Of a DNA stretch of 64,000 bases, positions 33,646 through 44,522 are shown piece after piece. Position 1 is the first letter of the stretch; the number at the start of each line of letters is the position of its first letter. Made by a program: the position numbers and the translations under genes. A model generated the notes under the pieces. That model worked only from the letters and a program-made list of their open reading frames with translations. It made no database searches and was not told where the DNA came from. This DNA comes from Salticus scenicus (lineage: Eukaryota > Arthropoda > Arachnida > Araneae > Salticidae), in contig OZ005650.1 of NCBI GenBank assembly GCA_963930645.1, positions 230,397,688 to 230,461,687 of the forward strand, given 5' to 3'.

Positions 33646-34219
33646 TATTTTTAACCGACTTCAAAAAGGAGGAGGTTCTCAATTCAAAACGTATGTTTTT
33701 TTTTTTCTTTTGTTTGTTTGTTTGTTTGTTAGCTCTTAACTTCTGAACGGATGATCTGATTTTGATATTTTTTGTTTTGTTTTAAAGAGCTTGGTCTGAA
33801 ATAGGTCCCATTGTGATATCTTTACGATAAAAAAAAAAAATACAGGGTGCCCAAAATGTCAGTCCCGAATCTTTTAACTGCTGAAAGGCTGCAGCTATAG
33901 TCATAAAAGTGGTATGTGCGTATAGTGAAGTGGCCATGCGCTACGCAAGTCAACCACCCACAGTACCACCTGGTGGAAAACAACAGAATTAGCGTTCCTA
34001 TCTCAGAAACGGTTCAAGATAGGGGAAAAAAGTGAATTTTAAAATAGCAGAGCATCATCGATTTAGTACGAATCGATGAGAATGCTTAAAACACCGATTT
34101 AAAACGCTTAAAACGTGCATTCGTTTTTTTCACAATTTGCTATTTTGGACACACTTGAACGACATTGCATGCGTTGTAGCGTAGCAGGTAACATTTACGC
34201 TATGTAAAATTCAAAGTAT
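33646..34219 (-). repeat. inverted copy of the GAAGTCGGTTAA-ended repeat
   Basis: It starts TTAACCGACTTCAAAAAGGA and runs through a GTTT microsatellite, the AGTTCAGAAG-type block, CCACCTGGTGGAAAA and GTAGCGTAGCAGG. This is the reverse order of the array at 22885-24975. It breaks off in CAAAGTAT at 34219, where the Ty3/Gypsy LTR begins, so the LTR inserted into this repeat. Confidence 0.75.
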
Positions 34220-34937
34220 TGTGAGGTCGAGACCACAGATTTGGTTTGAAATTATGCTGGATCCAGCAAAGTAATCAGTTGGGATAGTTAAAATGCTTCG
34301 GCGCCAGTAACTCGACGAAATTTTAGGTTGGAATAGTTTTGTGTCAACATAGCGCTGCAGCGAAGGAAGTAAGTTGCGATGTGTAGACGAATGTGAAGCG
34401 GTTCTAAAGTTTGGTTGAAGGGAAGAAAAGGGAAGTTGGTGGACGGAAGTATAAGTAGGAGATTATTTTCGTAAAGAGTGTGGTGTGTAATGGAGTTTTA
34501 TCCGACGTCTGTCTACACTATGATTTAGAGCTTAGCGCCTGGTTTAAGTTAAATTTCGATAGTTCAGATCGAGTGCTATTAAAGCTAATTAATTTGATGA
34601 GTGTTGATGTGCGGTGGTGTTAGTATTAGTGAATAGAAAAGTGAACCAGCCGTAAATCCGCTGATTTATTTGAAGTTCACGTCATCTAAGGAAAGGTGTG
34701 CATCCGTCGCTAACCCTCTGCTACATTCTGTGGTGAGATATTTGAAATTATCTAAATTATTTCTCATGTATATTTGTTAAAGTATTTAAGCGTGCTGGTT
34801 GAGTTGCGTTATACCAGGTCAACCCTCCCTTTATTCTAGTCGAATAAACTCTTAGTTTCATTTGATATTTGATTCTTGTGGTTCTTATACTTACTTACTT
34901 AAGTTAAAATGGTGTCTGCGGTAACGCAAACCTCACA
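34220..34937 (+). mobile_element. 5' LTR of a Ty3/Gypsy element
   Basis: The segment begins TGTGAGGT and ends ACCTCACA, a perfect terminal inverted repeat with the TG...CA rule. It contains an AATAAA signal near 34846 and is followed by a primer-binding-like TGGCGCCGAA. At 718 bp it is a normal LTR size. The left flank is an older dispersed repeat. No matching 3' LTR is in the window, so the element is truncated. Confidence 0.85.
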
Positions 34938-34938
34938 G

Positions 34939-34953
34939 TGGCGCCGAAATTTG
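34939..34953 (+). promoter_or_regulatory. primer binding site
   Basis: TGGCGCCGAAATTTG lies one base after the LTR end. The TGGCGCC start is that of sites complementary to a tRNA 3' end, perhaps tRNA-Lys with one base missing. The exact tRNA is not assigned. Confidence 0.6.
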
Positions 34954-34973
34954 CTCGACAACCCCCTTCCCCG

Positions 34974-35547
34974 CTCGAGTTTACTTCACTGGCTCAAATA
35001 ACGTAAATGAAATTTTTTCCGAGCTCGAAGAGTATTTCCAGTTGTCGCAAATTGAGGATACCCATAAATATAATTTATTAAAGTACTTCTTAAAAGGACA
35101 TGCCAAGATCTGGTTTGATACTGTTGCCTCTCGAGCTTTAGGCCAAAATCCTACGTATGCAGATTTAAAACTTAAAATCAAGGCTTCGTTTTCTTCAGTT
35201 ACTGATGCTGAAAATTACGACAAGAACTTTATACAACTAAAATGTCATTTTATGATGAACCTACAGCATTCTTCTTACGTAAATTAGATATCATGAAACA
35301 GCTATATCTAGTTTTATCTTTTGCAGCTGCAGTGGAAATTACAACCCCATTATTGACAATTCCAATCCAAGATTATCTTGATCTACATCCTGTCACTTCT
35401 TACGACAGCTTCTTTCAAACCTTGTCTAAGTATCAGGAACATCACCCTCCAAGGGCTGAAAATAACTTTAATCACCAGCGGGATAATAGATATGTGCAAA
35501 ATTCTAGGCGTGAAAATTTTACCCCCCCCCCCTCCTCTAAAAATTAA
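34974..35547 (+). pseudogene. Ty3/Gypsy gag remnant
   Basis: Gag forms the particle in which reverse transcription takes place. The first frame reads VYFTGSNNVNEIFSELEEYF and continues through LLKYFLKGHAKIWFD to the start of a second block, the standard Gypsy gag core. At about 35245 the reading moves one frame to FYDEPTAFFLRKLDIMKQLY and on to a basic asparagine-rich C-terminus (HHPPRAENN, NSRREN) that ends after a C-run at 35547, where another frame change is likely. No ATG is obvious at the natural start. A zinc knuckle is not clear. The frameshift near 35245 and the C-run make it non-functional. Confidence 0.75.
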
Positions 35548-35780
35548 AATTTCAATCGCTATCAGCATGATCGTCAATCGCCGCAACCAAGGTGTAATAA
35601 CTTTCAAAACTCTCGGAATGATCGTTTTAATCATAATCAGTCTCAAAGCTTTTCTAAAACTGGTCGAAATAGCCGAAATTTTCGTAACACTCGTAATAAC
35701 CAGCAACGTCGGTTAAACGAGTATGCGGCTCTTGTTAGGAGGGTCAACAGCCACTGAATGACTCAGCCGCCTCCGTTTGT

Positions 35781-36508
35781 TTGGACACAATTTGTATTAG
35801 TCCGGTAGTCCTACCTAAATTAAATATAATTTTGCATGATGTGACCATACCAGCATTTTGGGACACTTGTGCTGAACGATCATTTTTAGCATATGAAACT
35901 TATAATAATTATTTTGCCTTTAAGCCTTTAAAACGTACAAACTTAAATATTACAACGACTCAAGGCCAGTCCTGTATTAATACAGGCGAAGTCTGCCTGA
36001 ATGTTAAAATTCGTAACTTAAGTGTAAATTGGCCTTTTTATGTTATAGAAAATCTTCAACATCACTGCATTACTGGGTTAGATTTCATGAAAGCAAATAA
36101 CGTTGAAATAAACTTTGCCAGCAAATCTTTGTATATTGATGATTCTAAAATAAATGCTAAACCTGTCGAGCCGACAGAGTTAATTATTAATCTTGAGGAA
36201 AGTGCCCTGACTCATATTGAAAAATTTGATTTTGTTAATTTTCTTAACCAGTTTAAACAGTTATTTTCTGATACATCTGGGCTGACTCATGTTGTTTGCC
36301 ATGAAATTACACTGGAATTAATAAACCAGTCTTTAGTAAACCTTATCGTTATGACCAGGACAAGCAAGATATTATAAATTGGCATATTTACAAGGTGTTG
36401 AAAAATGATATTATTATGCCTGTAACTTCTCCTCATGCATCTCCTGTTGTTTTATGTCATAAGAAAAGTGGTAAACCTATTACCGATCCTGAGGCATGAT
36501 TACCGATT
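35781..36508 (+). pseudogene. Ty3/Gypsy protease and start of reverse transcriptase
   Basis: The first 198 codons contain an aspartic protease: the active-site region reads AFWDTCAERSFL and the C-terminal part HHCITGLDFMKANNVEINF. The normal active-site triad is D-(T/S)-G, so the glycine is replaced by cysteine here, an unusual and probably inactivating change. A connector follows (GLTHVVCHEI). After a frameshift near 36310 the N-terminus of reverse transcriptase appears (IIMPVTSPHASPVVLCHKKS, then GKPITDPEA). Homology stops at about 36500 before the RT catalytic motif, next to an A-run, so the rest of pol, integrase and the 3' LTR are gone. Confidence 0.8.
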
Positions 36509-36514
36509 CTGAGG

Positions 36515-37015
36515 CAAAAAAAAAAAAAAATCATTATTGTGGAATTATAAAAATTTTAATGGTATTTCATATTTCAAATTCAATTATAAATTAAACTCCA
36601 TATGATTTAAAAAAAAAATAAAAACTTTTTGTTCAGATTCTTAATTCGAATGTTTTGTTCCATTTAATATAAAAATTATAATAAGGATAAAGGAAATTGT
36701 AACTGAGATATCCTGCGCGCAATGAGAAAAGCACCTTTGAAAATAATCAGCAATAAAATAATATTTAAAAAAATTTCTGCTTTAAAGTAAACCAAAATAA
36801 TATTTTTTTAATCAATAGAGCAATGTAATACTAGTTAACATGAACAAAAACAAAAATATTTATATATGCATTCATTATTTTTTTAGAAAATCTGAAATGT
36901 TATTGAAAATTTCTTCATTTTTTAATTTTTACAGGTAGTCTCCCCACATAATAAATAAATAAAATAAAACGTTTGTTGTTTCAACAAAATATAATTTTTC
37001 TGTGTAAGGTCTAGT
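36515..37015. other. AT-rich non-coding DNA
   Basis: An A-run marks the junction with the truncated retroelement. Nothing else is recognised. Confidence 0.45.
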
Positions 37016-37019
37016 TAAA

Positions 37020-37200
37020 GTGTCGTCTGTAAAGATTTTTCTGAGGGATCTTAAACCGACTAACGCAAGTTTCGGAAGAAACCACGGAAATCTCCCGTAC
37101 GGCAACGCGGAAGTATGGGACTTGGGTTTGAACACGGAAACTGCCGTCTACCAACTTTGACAGCAGAGCATCTTACCTACTGGTGATGCTACTATGAAAT
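37020..37200 (-). mobile_element. possible tRNA-derived SINE fragment
   Basis: On the minus strand a B-box-like GTGTTCAAACCCAAG follows an A-box-like AGTAGGTAAGATG by a tRNA-like distance, in a patch of higher GC. The match to pol III boxes is loose, and there is no second copy in the window. Confidence 0.25.
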
Positions 37201-37204
37201 GAGT

Positions 37205-37555
37205 TTTAGAAGAATTTAAATGTGCTCTTGATAAATTTTATTATTAAATTGTTAAAGTCCAAGACATTCAGAAACTTATATGATAACTCTAATTTTAATG
37301 TTAAAAATAAAATGTATTTAACTGATAGACAAAACTAAAATAATTATAAGATGAAAAAAACTTTTTATATACCACGTTTCTAAATTATCTGTTGAATCAT
37401 ATAAACTTGACAATTGTATGTATTAATAAATAATTTGTAAATGTTTTTGATGAATTATTCCATCAACTTGAAAGATAGTGATCAAATGCGTAATGAGAGC
37501 AATTATAAGAATTTTCCAAACATTTATTAACTGAATAAAATTATTAAAACTATAC
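37205..37555. other. AT-rich non-coding DNA
   Basis: Nothing recognisable is seen. Confidence 0.4.
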
Positions 37556-37559
37556 ATTC

Positions 37560-37660
37560 TGAACGTCTAGCTAGTCGGGAAGTTAGTTAAAAATCGATTG
37601 CAAGATTTGTAAAGGACAAACAAGGAAACGAGTTAATAAAACATTGTATAATATTGTAAT
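37560..37660 (-). repeat. inverted fragment of the 148-bp satellite and its flank
   Basis: GTCTAGCTAGTCGGGAAGTT, AAAAATCGATTGCAAGATTT and the following TAATAAAACATTG are the reverse complement of 21545-21645. That includes the junction between the satellite and the sequence to its left, so the satellite grew at the end of a dispersed element. Confidence 0.75.
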
Positions 37661-37707
37661 TAGTTTGCACATAAACCTAGCAAAATAGCTGAACATTATA
37701 TTCAGTA

Positions 37708-37713
37708 CTGAAA

Positions 37714-37744
<31 letters not shown>

Positions 37745-37747
37745 ATA
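37708..37747. repeat. (AAAT)n microsatellite
   Basis: About ten AAAT units occur in a row. Confidence 0.9.
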
Positions 37748-37749
37748 GC

Positions 37750-38535
37750 AACTAAAGCTAAGTACCACCTAAAACAAAAATATAAACTTTTATTTTATTC
37801 TTACCACTTGCTTATTGCAAAAAAGTAATTTTAAATATTGAAATAATCACAAAATCATAGCTTTCTTTGCTATCCTTCCTTGATTATAACTTCATTAATC
37901 GTCAACTTTTATCATCTTTGCATATTTAATTACTTTTACTTATCAAGGAAAATAAAACTTCAAACATAAATTTTTAGTCCATTAATTAATGGCATTGCAT
38001 AGACACTGTAAGTAATTGAAATCTTTAATTATGATGAAATGTGTTTCAAAAGATTATCTACTCACGTGAAACTTTACAATAAAGTTGTTTAAAATACATG
38101 CAGTTGAGAAATTTCCTGCCATTTAGTTGCTGTTGTAATACTTAAACGTTTAAAATTAAAAATGAATTTTATCAGTATTTAAAAAAATAGTGTAAAAATA
38201 AAATTGTATTATTAATTTAAATAAGGATTTTTTAATTTGAATAATCAAAAAGCAATATTTTATTCGATAAAAATAAAATAGGTTTTATTTTAAATATATT
38301 TATAAAACATTTAAATTGTTAAACATATTTCCTATATAATCGTATAACATTTATTTCTGCACTATATAAATATTTTGAAGGTTTTGAAAGAACTGCCATA
38401 TATATATATATATATTTTTTTTTTAACTTTAACCTACATATCTTTTTTTTTTTTTTTTTTTAGAAATGATTAATAAAGATTTTTTTTTTCCGGGCACGAA
38501 CTTCTAATAAAGAAATAAAAGTTTTACTTTTCTTT
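37750..38535. other. AT-rich non-coding DNA
   Basis: A TA tract lies at about 38397-38414 and T-runs at 38443 and 38479. No gene is seen. Confidence 0.5.
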
Positions 38536-38835
38536 GCGTTCGTGGTAGCGAGGTTTATATAGCACCGAGATCTTAACTGCGAGTTTGATACTATCACCGA
38601 AAACGGTCATGTATATTAATGGTGACTCGTGCATACAAAATCCGACATGACACCAAGTCTTCCATGTTCTGAAATTAATACCTCTAGGGGTTACTGTAGC
38701 TGGGGAGTAATCCCTTTCTAATAGGTTCAAAATTGTAATCGCATTTCCCCGGACAACATATAAAGATGAATCCTCGATCGTCGCTAATTGCCCACTGTGT
38801 AGCTAATCTATGACGTTAAATGCACTCAACTACTT
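38536..38835 (+). mobile_element. old copy of the SINE at 11091-11407
   Basis: It shares GTATATTAATGGTG, TACCTCTAGGGGT(T/C)AC and the ...CGTCGCTAATTGCCCA block with the younger copy, in the same order and spacing. The tRNA-like head is badly decayed, and the AACC tail is not recognisable. Confidence 0.75.
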
Positions 38836-38839
38836 TTCT

Positions 38840-39030
38840 TTTTATCGTTAGCAATACATTCATTTATTTCCTTTTCTAAAATATGGTTTAAAGAAGATTT
38901 TTTTTTTTTTTTTTTTTTTAAATCCATAACTATTTTTAAGAATGTCGTAATTCAAATAATTACAAATTTGAAAGAAATCAATATTATTTATTTCAGCTTG
39001 AGAAGGGGTTGCGTTTCACACTAAAAATTA
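38840..39030. other. AT-rich non-coding DNA
   Basis: A T-run lies at about 38900-38919. Confidence 0.4.
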
Positions 39031-39035
39031 ACTTT

Positions 39036-39265
39036 CACTTATAAGAGAGGGTCACCAACTGTTCAAAAGATATTTAAACATGTTATATATCCTCTTAAAG
39101 CTCGAACTGAGCTGATAATAAAAATATCCATTTTATTGGCAAATGCGCCCCCTAGCGGGAAGTTATTCTTCTCAATTAAAGTTTGTAAATTGCAGGCTCT
39201 TCAGTAATGTACTTTGAAGAATTTCTATCATTAGAATCAATTTTTTAGCAGATTCTCGTGCTAAT
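39036..39265 (+). repeat. dispersed repeat, copy 1
   Basis: GAGGGTCACCAACTGTTCAA, GGCAAATGCGCCCCCTAGCG and TCTCAATTAAAGTT match in inverted orientation the segment at 43105-43345. The pair could bring the 4-kb interval between them into a loop, but this is more likely two independent insertions. Confidence 0.7.
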
Positions 39266-39269
39266 TATG

Positions 39270-40439
39270 TACTAAATTATGTGCTAAAGTATTTTATTAT
39301 GTGTTTAATAATTATTTTGTGACAGCATTAAATTTATAAATTCAATATTTTATACATGTAGCCATGTATAAAATATTTACAATCAGAAAAGTTTTCTTGT
39401 ACATCGACATAATCGATATTTTGGATACTGGCATTGCATGGGGGAACAATAAAAGAAATTTAATGCACTAACATAGTAACGGAGGGGGATAATAAATAAA
39501 TAAATGTTTACTTTTAATAAATTAATAATTAAATTATTACCTACAATATAATATTTTAATGAAAATCAATATATAAGATAATAGTTTTCTTCGTTACTAT
39601 AAAAATTACAATAGTTTCTTTTTTACTTTAATTGATTTTTTTTCTTTTTAACACTTTTCATACAGTTTAGCATATATAAATTTATTGTTGACACAAAGTA
39701 ATTATTAAACAGTAAAATACTTTACTTGTAATAATATGTATATACATATTATATATATATATATATATACTAGTATATAGCCCCGTCAAAAATGACGGAA
39801 TGTGAACGATAAATCTTGAAAACAATGTTTAGATCATGAAGATTACCACGTGATCATTCAAATGTATTTTCAGTTTTTGTTTATAAATCAAATGTGTTTC
39901 GATATTTTCTAATTTTCGTTCTGAAATTAAAAAAATTCTACCCGATCAATAAATATGAATGACAATAAAAAAACTGCTGGTTGACAAAAAATATAGGCCC
40001 GAAAACACAACAGCAATAACACATCCCAGTGTTCCGTTAAGTGCTCTATTTAAAGTCCTCATAATAAGAATAATCTAGTGTGTCACTCACACGACTTTCT
40101 CTTACCCTGAAATTTAATGCTATAAGTACAGGTTGGAGATTAAGAGGTAAGATAACGTGTACTGTTATGTAAACCTATGTTAAACAATTCAAATTAGGGT
40201 TCGGAAGAGTTTTATATGATAATTAGTTCTGGCCCCCCTCAACCCTCCGTTTCATTAATGCACCTACATTTATATAGAACTTAATTCGGTTATTAAAAAA
40301 TAATTCAGTTTAAAAAAAATAATTTGTTAAAATTATTATTTTAAAAAGTTATCTTGTATGATAATACATACGATTTCCATATTAGAGAAATAGTATAACA
40401 CTAAATATCTAAAAAAAAGTTGAATTTATTCTCAATATT

Positions 40440-40475
<36 letters not shown>

Positions 40476-40925
40476 TTAAAAATGAAAGAAATCAATAACT
40501 TTATTTTAAATTATCGTAGATCGATGGTTCAACCATTCGTTTTAAAGGTATTGGCGAGATCTTTTAAAAGATACCCATCATGAAAATTTACTCCACTCGA
40601 GGGAGGACATCTACCCCAGGGGGGGGGGGGGGCGAGGCTCCTACATACACAAAAAAAATTTTCCCAGTTGACTATCTCTATTACAAAAAATATGTATTCG
40701 TTTCATTTGGTTTAGTGCAGTCTATAGATGTTAAATTCTACTTACCTGCAATTTCCCCCATAGACCGCCGTAATGTATTTGAATACTTTTGAATGTCCCT
40801 GTACACGAACCATTTGCTTCATCTTAACGAAAAGCTTACTGTAGCATCCCTATATGATACACATTTAGAATACTGAGTTTGGAATTTCTGCTACTATTTG
40901 TTCTTGAGATATGCTGATAACAGAC
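39270..40925. other. AT-rich non-coding DNA
   Basis: TA tracts near 39750-39770 are followed by a block starting ACTAGTATATAGCCCCGTCA, which reads like the end of an unidentified repeat. A long A-run lies at 40446-40473 and a G-run at 40620-40632. No credible gene is seen. Confidence 0.4.
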
Positions 40926-40929
40926 ACAC

Positions 40930-41072
40930 AGACACACAGATAGACACAGAGACCATTCGCTAAAAACGTGATTTTCGTATTCAGGGGACCTCAGAACATG
41001 TAAGTATAACAAAAACTCACGTTCGAAAATTTGACCCTAAAACAATACTTTCTCGACCCTATGGGTAAGAGG
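40930..41072 (-). repeat. inverted relative of the repeat at 30251
   Basis: Read on the minus strand it gives TTACTTCC, a tract near AAAGTATTGT, GGTCCCCTGAATACG and AATGGTCTCTGTGT, in the same order as 30255-30395. Confidence 0.55.
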
Positions 41073-41141
41073 AAGTAAATAACGATTCACTTCATTTTAC
41101 CAAAATACTTTTTTTAAGACTATCGAAGATCCTGTTTCCAA

Positions 41142-42006
41142 ATACGTAAGCGAAATGTGACGTCACTGACCGTCCGTGGATGCAAGAAATGATTCCCTAT
41201 TTTAATCGTCCATTGTATATTTTGTAAAAAATTATTAAAAATCGAAGAAAATTATTTTCCGATTTTAATACCCGTATTTGGGTATAGGTATGATATCGTA
41301 CCCATGTGTTAGACTGAGTTATTTTGCTGTCAAATTGACAAAATTTTAAATTTCAAAACTGTGTCATCTTTGGCGTTTTTTGTATTTGGCGATTAAAAAC
41401 ATACTACGAAAATATACATGCCAGATGTTTATTTTCGTAATACGTATTGTACGATATATTGTTTCATATAATTCAGTTAAAATAACCATGATTTTTGAAA
41501 GGAATGAAATATGTTCGCCAAATAATTTGGCGATATATTTTTTCCGCCAAGGATGACAGATATATTAAATCTATTCCGCTGCAACATATGAGTATCTTAT
41601 ATCAGACACTTTATTTAAACATTTGAAAAGAAATTTGACTTCAAATTATGATAGAATATTTATCATTTTCCTTTTAATTAGTATATTAGTTGGATATTTA
41701 TTGTGTAAATATCATCCTTTGAAATGAAATGTTTATGTTTTCAATCAAATATGGAAGTTTGCTATTTTATTTTTCTAAAGTTTTGAAATTTAAAATTTAA
41801 ATTTTATCAATTTTACAGCAAAAACAACTTAATCTAACGCATGCACACGATAACTAATACATATCTATACCGAAATATAGGAATTAAAATCGGGAAATAA
41901 TTTTCCTCAATTTTTAATATTTTTTTACAAAAAATCCAATGGGCCATAGGAAATCTTTTTCTTGCATCCACTGACGCCCAGTGACGTCATCACTTTGCTT
42001 GCGTAT
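41142..42006. mobile_element. foldback element with ~220-bp arms containing TGACGTCA
   Basis: The left arm (41142-41362) and right arm (about 41783-42006) are inverted copies, diverged more than those at 20.4 kb. The ends read ATACG(T/C)AAGC. A TGACGTCA palindrome, a CRE-type site, lies near the right end (41982-41989), with the related TGACGTCAC near the left. The interior (about 41395-41575) is homologous to the interior of the 20354-21327 element although the arms are unrelated. A truncated copy of the right half lies at 13398-13676. Confidence 0.8.
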
Positions 42007-42009
42007 TTT

Positions 42010-42885
42010 CTAACTAACTATCTAATAATTACAGACACTCCATGCTAACCCAAATTCACCTCTACTCTATACTCCCAACCAGCTATCTCACCCACAACAT
42101 CGCCAAAATATCCAGGATCGAGCTAGGGACTTTCTCATTCTCAACCGAACATTTTATCTTGACTCGATATTATCACCTTAGACTACCCTACTTTCAATAC
42201 TCATTTCAACTGGTGACCTTTACTTGCCCAACCAAACATTCTATCCCAACTATAACTTTACATTAATTTCAAAACTAAAATCAACTGGCGACATTTACGT
42301 ACTGAACTCGACGCCAATCATACCATACAATGTAAACAAATAATGAAGCTTGATAAAAATATTTAAAGACTTTAATATGTTTTTACAAATATATTTTAAG
42401 ATTTTTAAGGCTTTAATATGTTTTAGAAATATTTTAAGCGTTTTTTTTTTTTTTAATGAAACAGTCAAAGAGTCGTTCATTTGCAATTAAAGAGTTGTCC
42501 ATTTGGAATTTGTATTTTCTGAATGGCAACAAATTATGTTTGTTTTTATTTGGCATTGCGTTGTTTATAATCATGAAGTTACATAATTCTATTTATAGGT
42601 TCATGTTTATAATAGCCAGTGATCCGTTATATTTAATTAAACATTTAAACATTACAATTGAATAGTTTTTCAAGGTTTTAGACGGAATAAATAACAATAT
42701 GTGCGATACAAAACATGTATGAAAATGATATGTATGTTTTCGTAAGTTGAATTGAACAAATGGGGAAAAAAAAAATGGCTGCCAAAAGTCTCTGTTTTGA
42801 AGCGGTGCAAACCGGAATCGTGAATGACAGATGAGGATGAGGGTCATTATATATATTAATAATAACATGTATATCTATTTATTTA
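42010..42885. other. non-coding DNA, C-rich patch
   Basis: The stretch 42040-42290 is C-rich on this strand and not recognised. Small open frames (42042-42266 and others) lack any motif. A T-run lies at 42439-42454. Confidence 0.35.
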
Positions 42886-42889
42886 TTTT

Positions 42890-43075
42890 TCAATGGCGCG
42901 GTACTTGCAAATAAGCATTGACTGTGCGGTCGTTGAACTCAAAACCATTTGTGAAGGAGTACCCAATTAGCGGCCATTGCCACCACTTACAGGAATAACG
43001 AATCCATGCTTTGTCCAGGATTCGAACCCGGCCCTACTGTGAGGGAGTTAGGGACGCTAACTACAATAATATACG
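42890..43075 (-). mobile_element. tRNA-derived SINE, minus strand
   Basis: Read on the minus strand it has GTAGTTAGCGTCCC, then GGGCCGGGTTCGAATCCTGG (a good B box), then GACAAAGCATGGATTCGTTA and a body of about 100 bases. The 3' end fades near 42890. A related fragment lies at 26613. Confidence 0.65.
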
Positions 43076-43104
43076 GGTGACTTTTACTAATAATATATAT
43101 ACAA

Positions 43105-43345
43105 TGGTTTTTAGAATGAGAATCTTTTACAAAACTGATTATAATGGTAGAAACCATACGAAGTACATCGTTAAAGAATCTGTAATTTAAGAACTTTAAT
43201 TGAGAATAACTCGCGCTAGGGAGCGCATTTGCCGATAAGATGGATATTTTCATTGTCAGTTCAGTATGATCTTTCAGATGATATATAATATGTATAAATA
43301 CCTTTTGAACAGTTGGTGACCCTCGCTTGTTAGTTATACTTAGAA
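43105..43345 (-). repeat. dispersed repeat, copy 2
   Basis: This is the inverted counterpart of 39036-39265. The 131-codon minus-strand open frame crossing it is repeat sequence. Confidence 0.7.
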
Positions 43346-43349
43346 CAGA

Positions 43350-44520
43350 CCTTAATCTTGAAGAATCTATAAAATTAATCACTCACCAAAATTGCAGTAA
43401 TCTAATAACACCTTTTTTAAAATCGATTCGAATAGCGTGCTCGTGCTATTTCACTTTCAAAATTGGCTAAGTTCCAATAACTTTACAAAGCATATTCGAA
43501 ACTCACCAAGCTCACTTCCATATTTTCGGAAGATTCGTTTAATGTACAAACTAAAGAGATGCTTCACTTCTTTTTCTTTGAAACACCTAACCTAAAAATG
43601 CCGACATCCAACTAAACACTGAAACTTCGAAACTTCCTCTAGCACTTCCTCTTACATTTCCACTGAAACCAAATGTCAAAGTAAACTAAAGTGATTGGTA
43701 TAACTACACTAAGCAGCTATCACACGGAAGATCCTACCCTCTGAACTATACGCTAATACCTCTCCGAATAATCGAGCATCAGGTAGTAGGGTTATTTTGA
43801 AGACTAAAATGAATTCAAAAAGGCGTTAACAACTGGCTACTAATCGCTCACTATTTCATGTTTTAAACGCACTCCGATTGGTTCCATACGAGCTAACATC
43901 TAGCGTAGGAGATTTAGTCAGTCATAAGTTCGTCATTGACAAAGGTAGGAGAGGGAGACTTATCACACGATGCGTTTTCGACCGTTTGTCTCTCCAAAAA
44001 CCTGTTTCAGGTGGTTTCGGGAGAAAGTATCTGATACTGCTGATAGTATACGAGTACCAGTGCGTGTGATAGCAGCTTACACTAACCCAACTCTTCCATT
44101 GACAACCTTACATTTTCTCCGAGACCATCGAGAGCTGAAACTAAATTTGAATGATAATCTTATCTCTACCAACTGAACGCCCCATGGACTACTTCAAACC
44201 GATTTCGAGCATTGAGCGCTAAAATGATTGAGTGAACCCTCCCTTCCTTACACATTTCAAATTCCAACAAAATGTATTTATATCTTTACAGTTCATCATT
44301 GTTCTAAAAACAAATAATCAATAATGAAAATGAAAATGATAATATTGATATAATGATAATATTTATAGTATTAATTTAATTACCTATATACAAAATTATA
44401 GGTCAAATATTTCTTTATTATCTAACTATATCTTTTTCCACTATTATTTAGTGTCGAAACGAAATTAGTTCAATTCTTTTAATAACAAGAATTATGGAAG
44501 ACATTACAAATAATGATGTT
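43350..44520. other. unexplained block with moderate GC, then AT-rich DNA
   Basis: From about 43390 to 44230 base composition is more balanced than elsewhere and no repeat is recognised. Open frames at 43878-44069 and 43970-44176 have no known motif. It could be part of an unknown LTR, promoter or old coding sequence. 44280-44450 is AT-rich. Confidence 0.3.
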
Positions 44521-44522
44521 AA

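Noticed and set aside
35378..35716. 112- and 107-codon frames on both strands
   Set aside because: Shadows of the Gypsy gag/protease region in other frames.
39036..43345. One 4.3-kb transposon bounded by the inverted pair at 39.0 and 43.1 kb
   Set aside because: The two copies have no clean outer border or target duplication, and unrelated elements lie between; two independent copies are simpler.
43878..44176. Possible exon or small gene in the GC-balanced block
   Set aside because: Neither open frame has a recognisable motif, splice pattern or start context; left as unexplained sequence.
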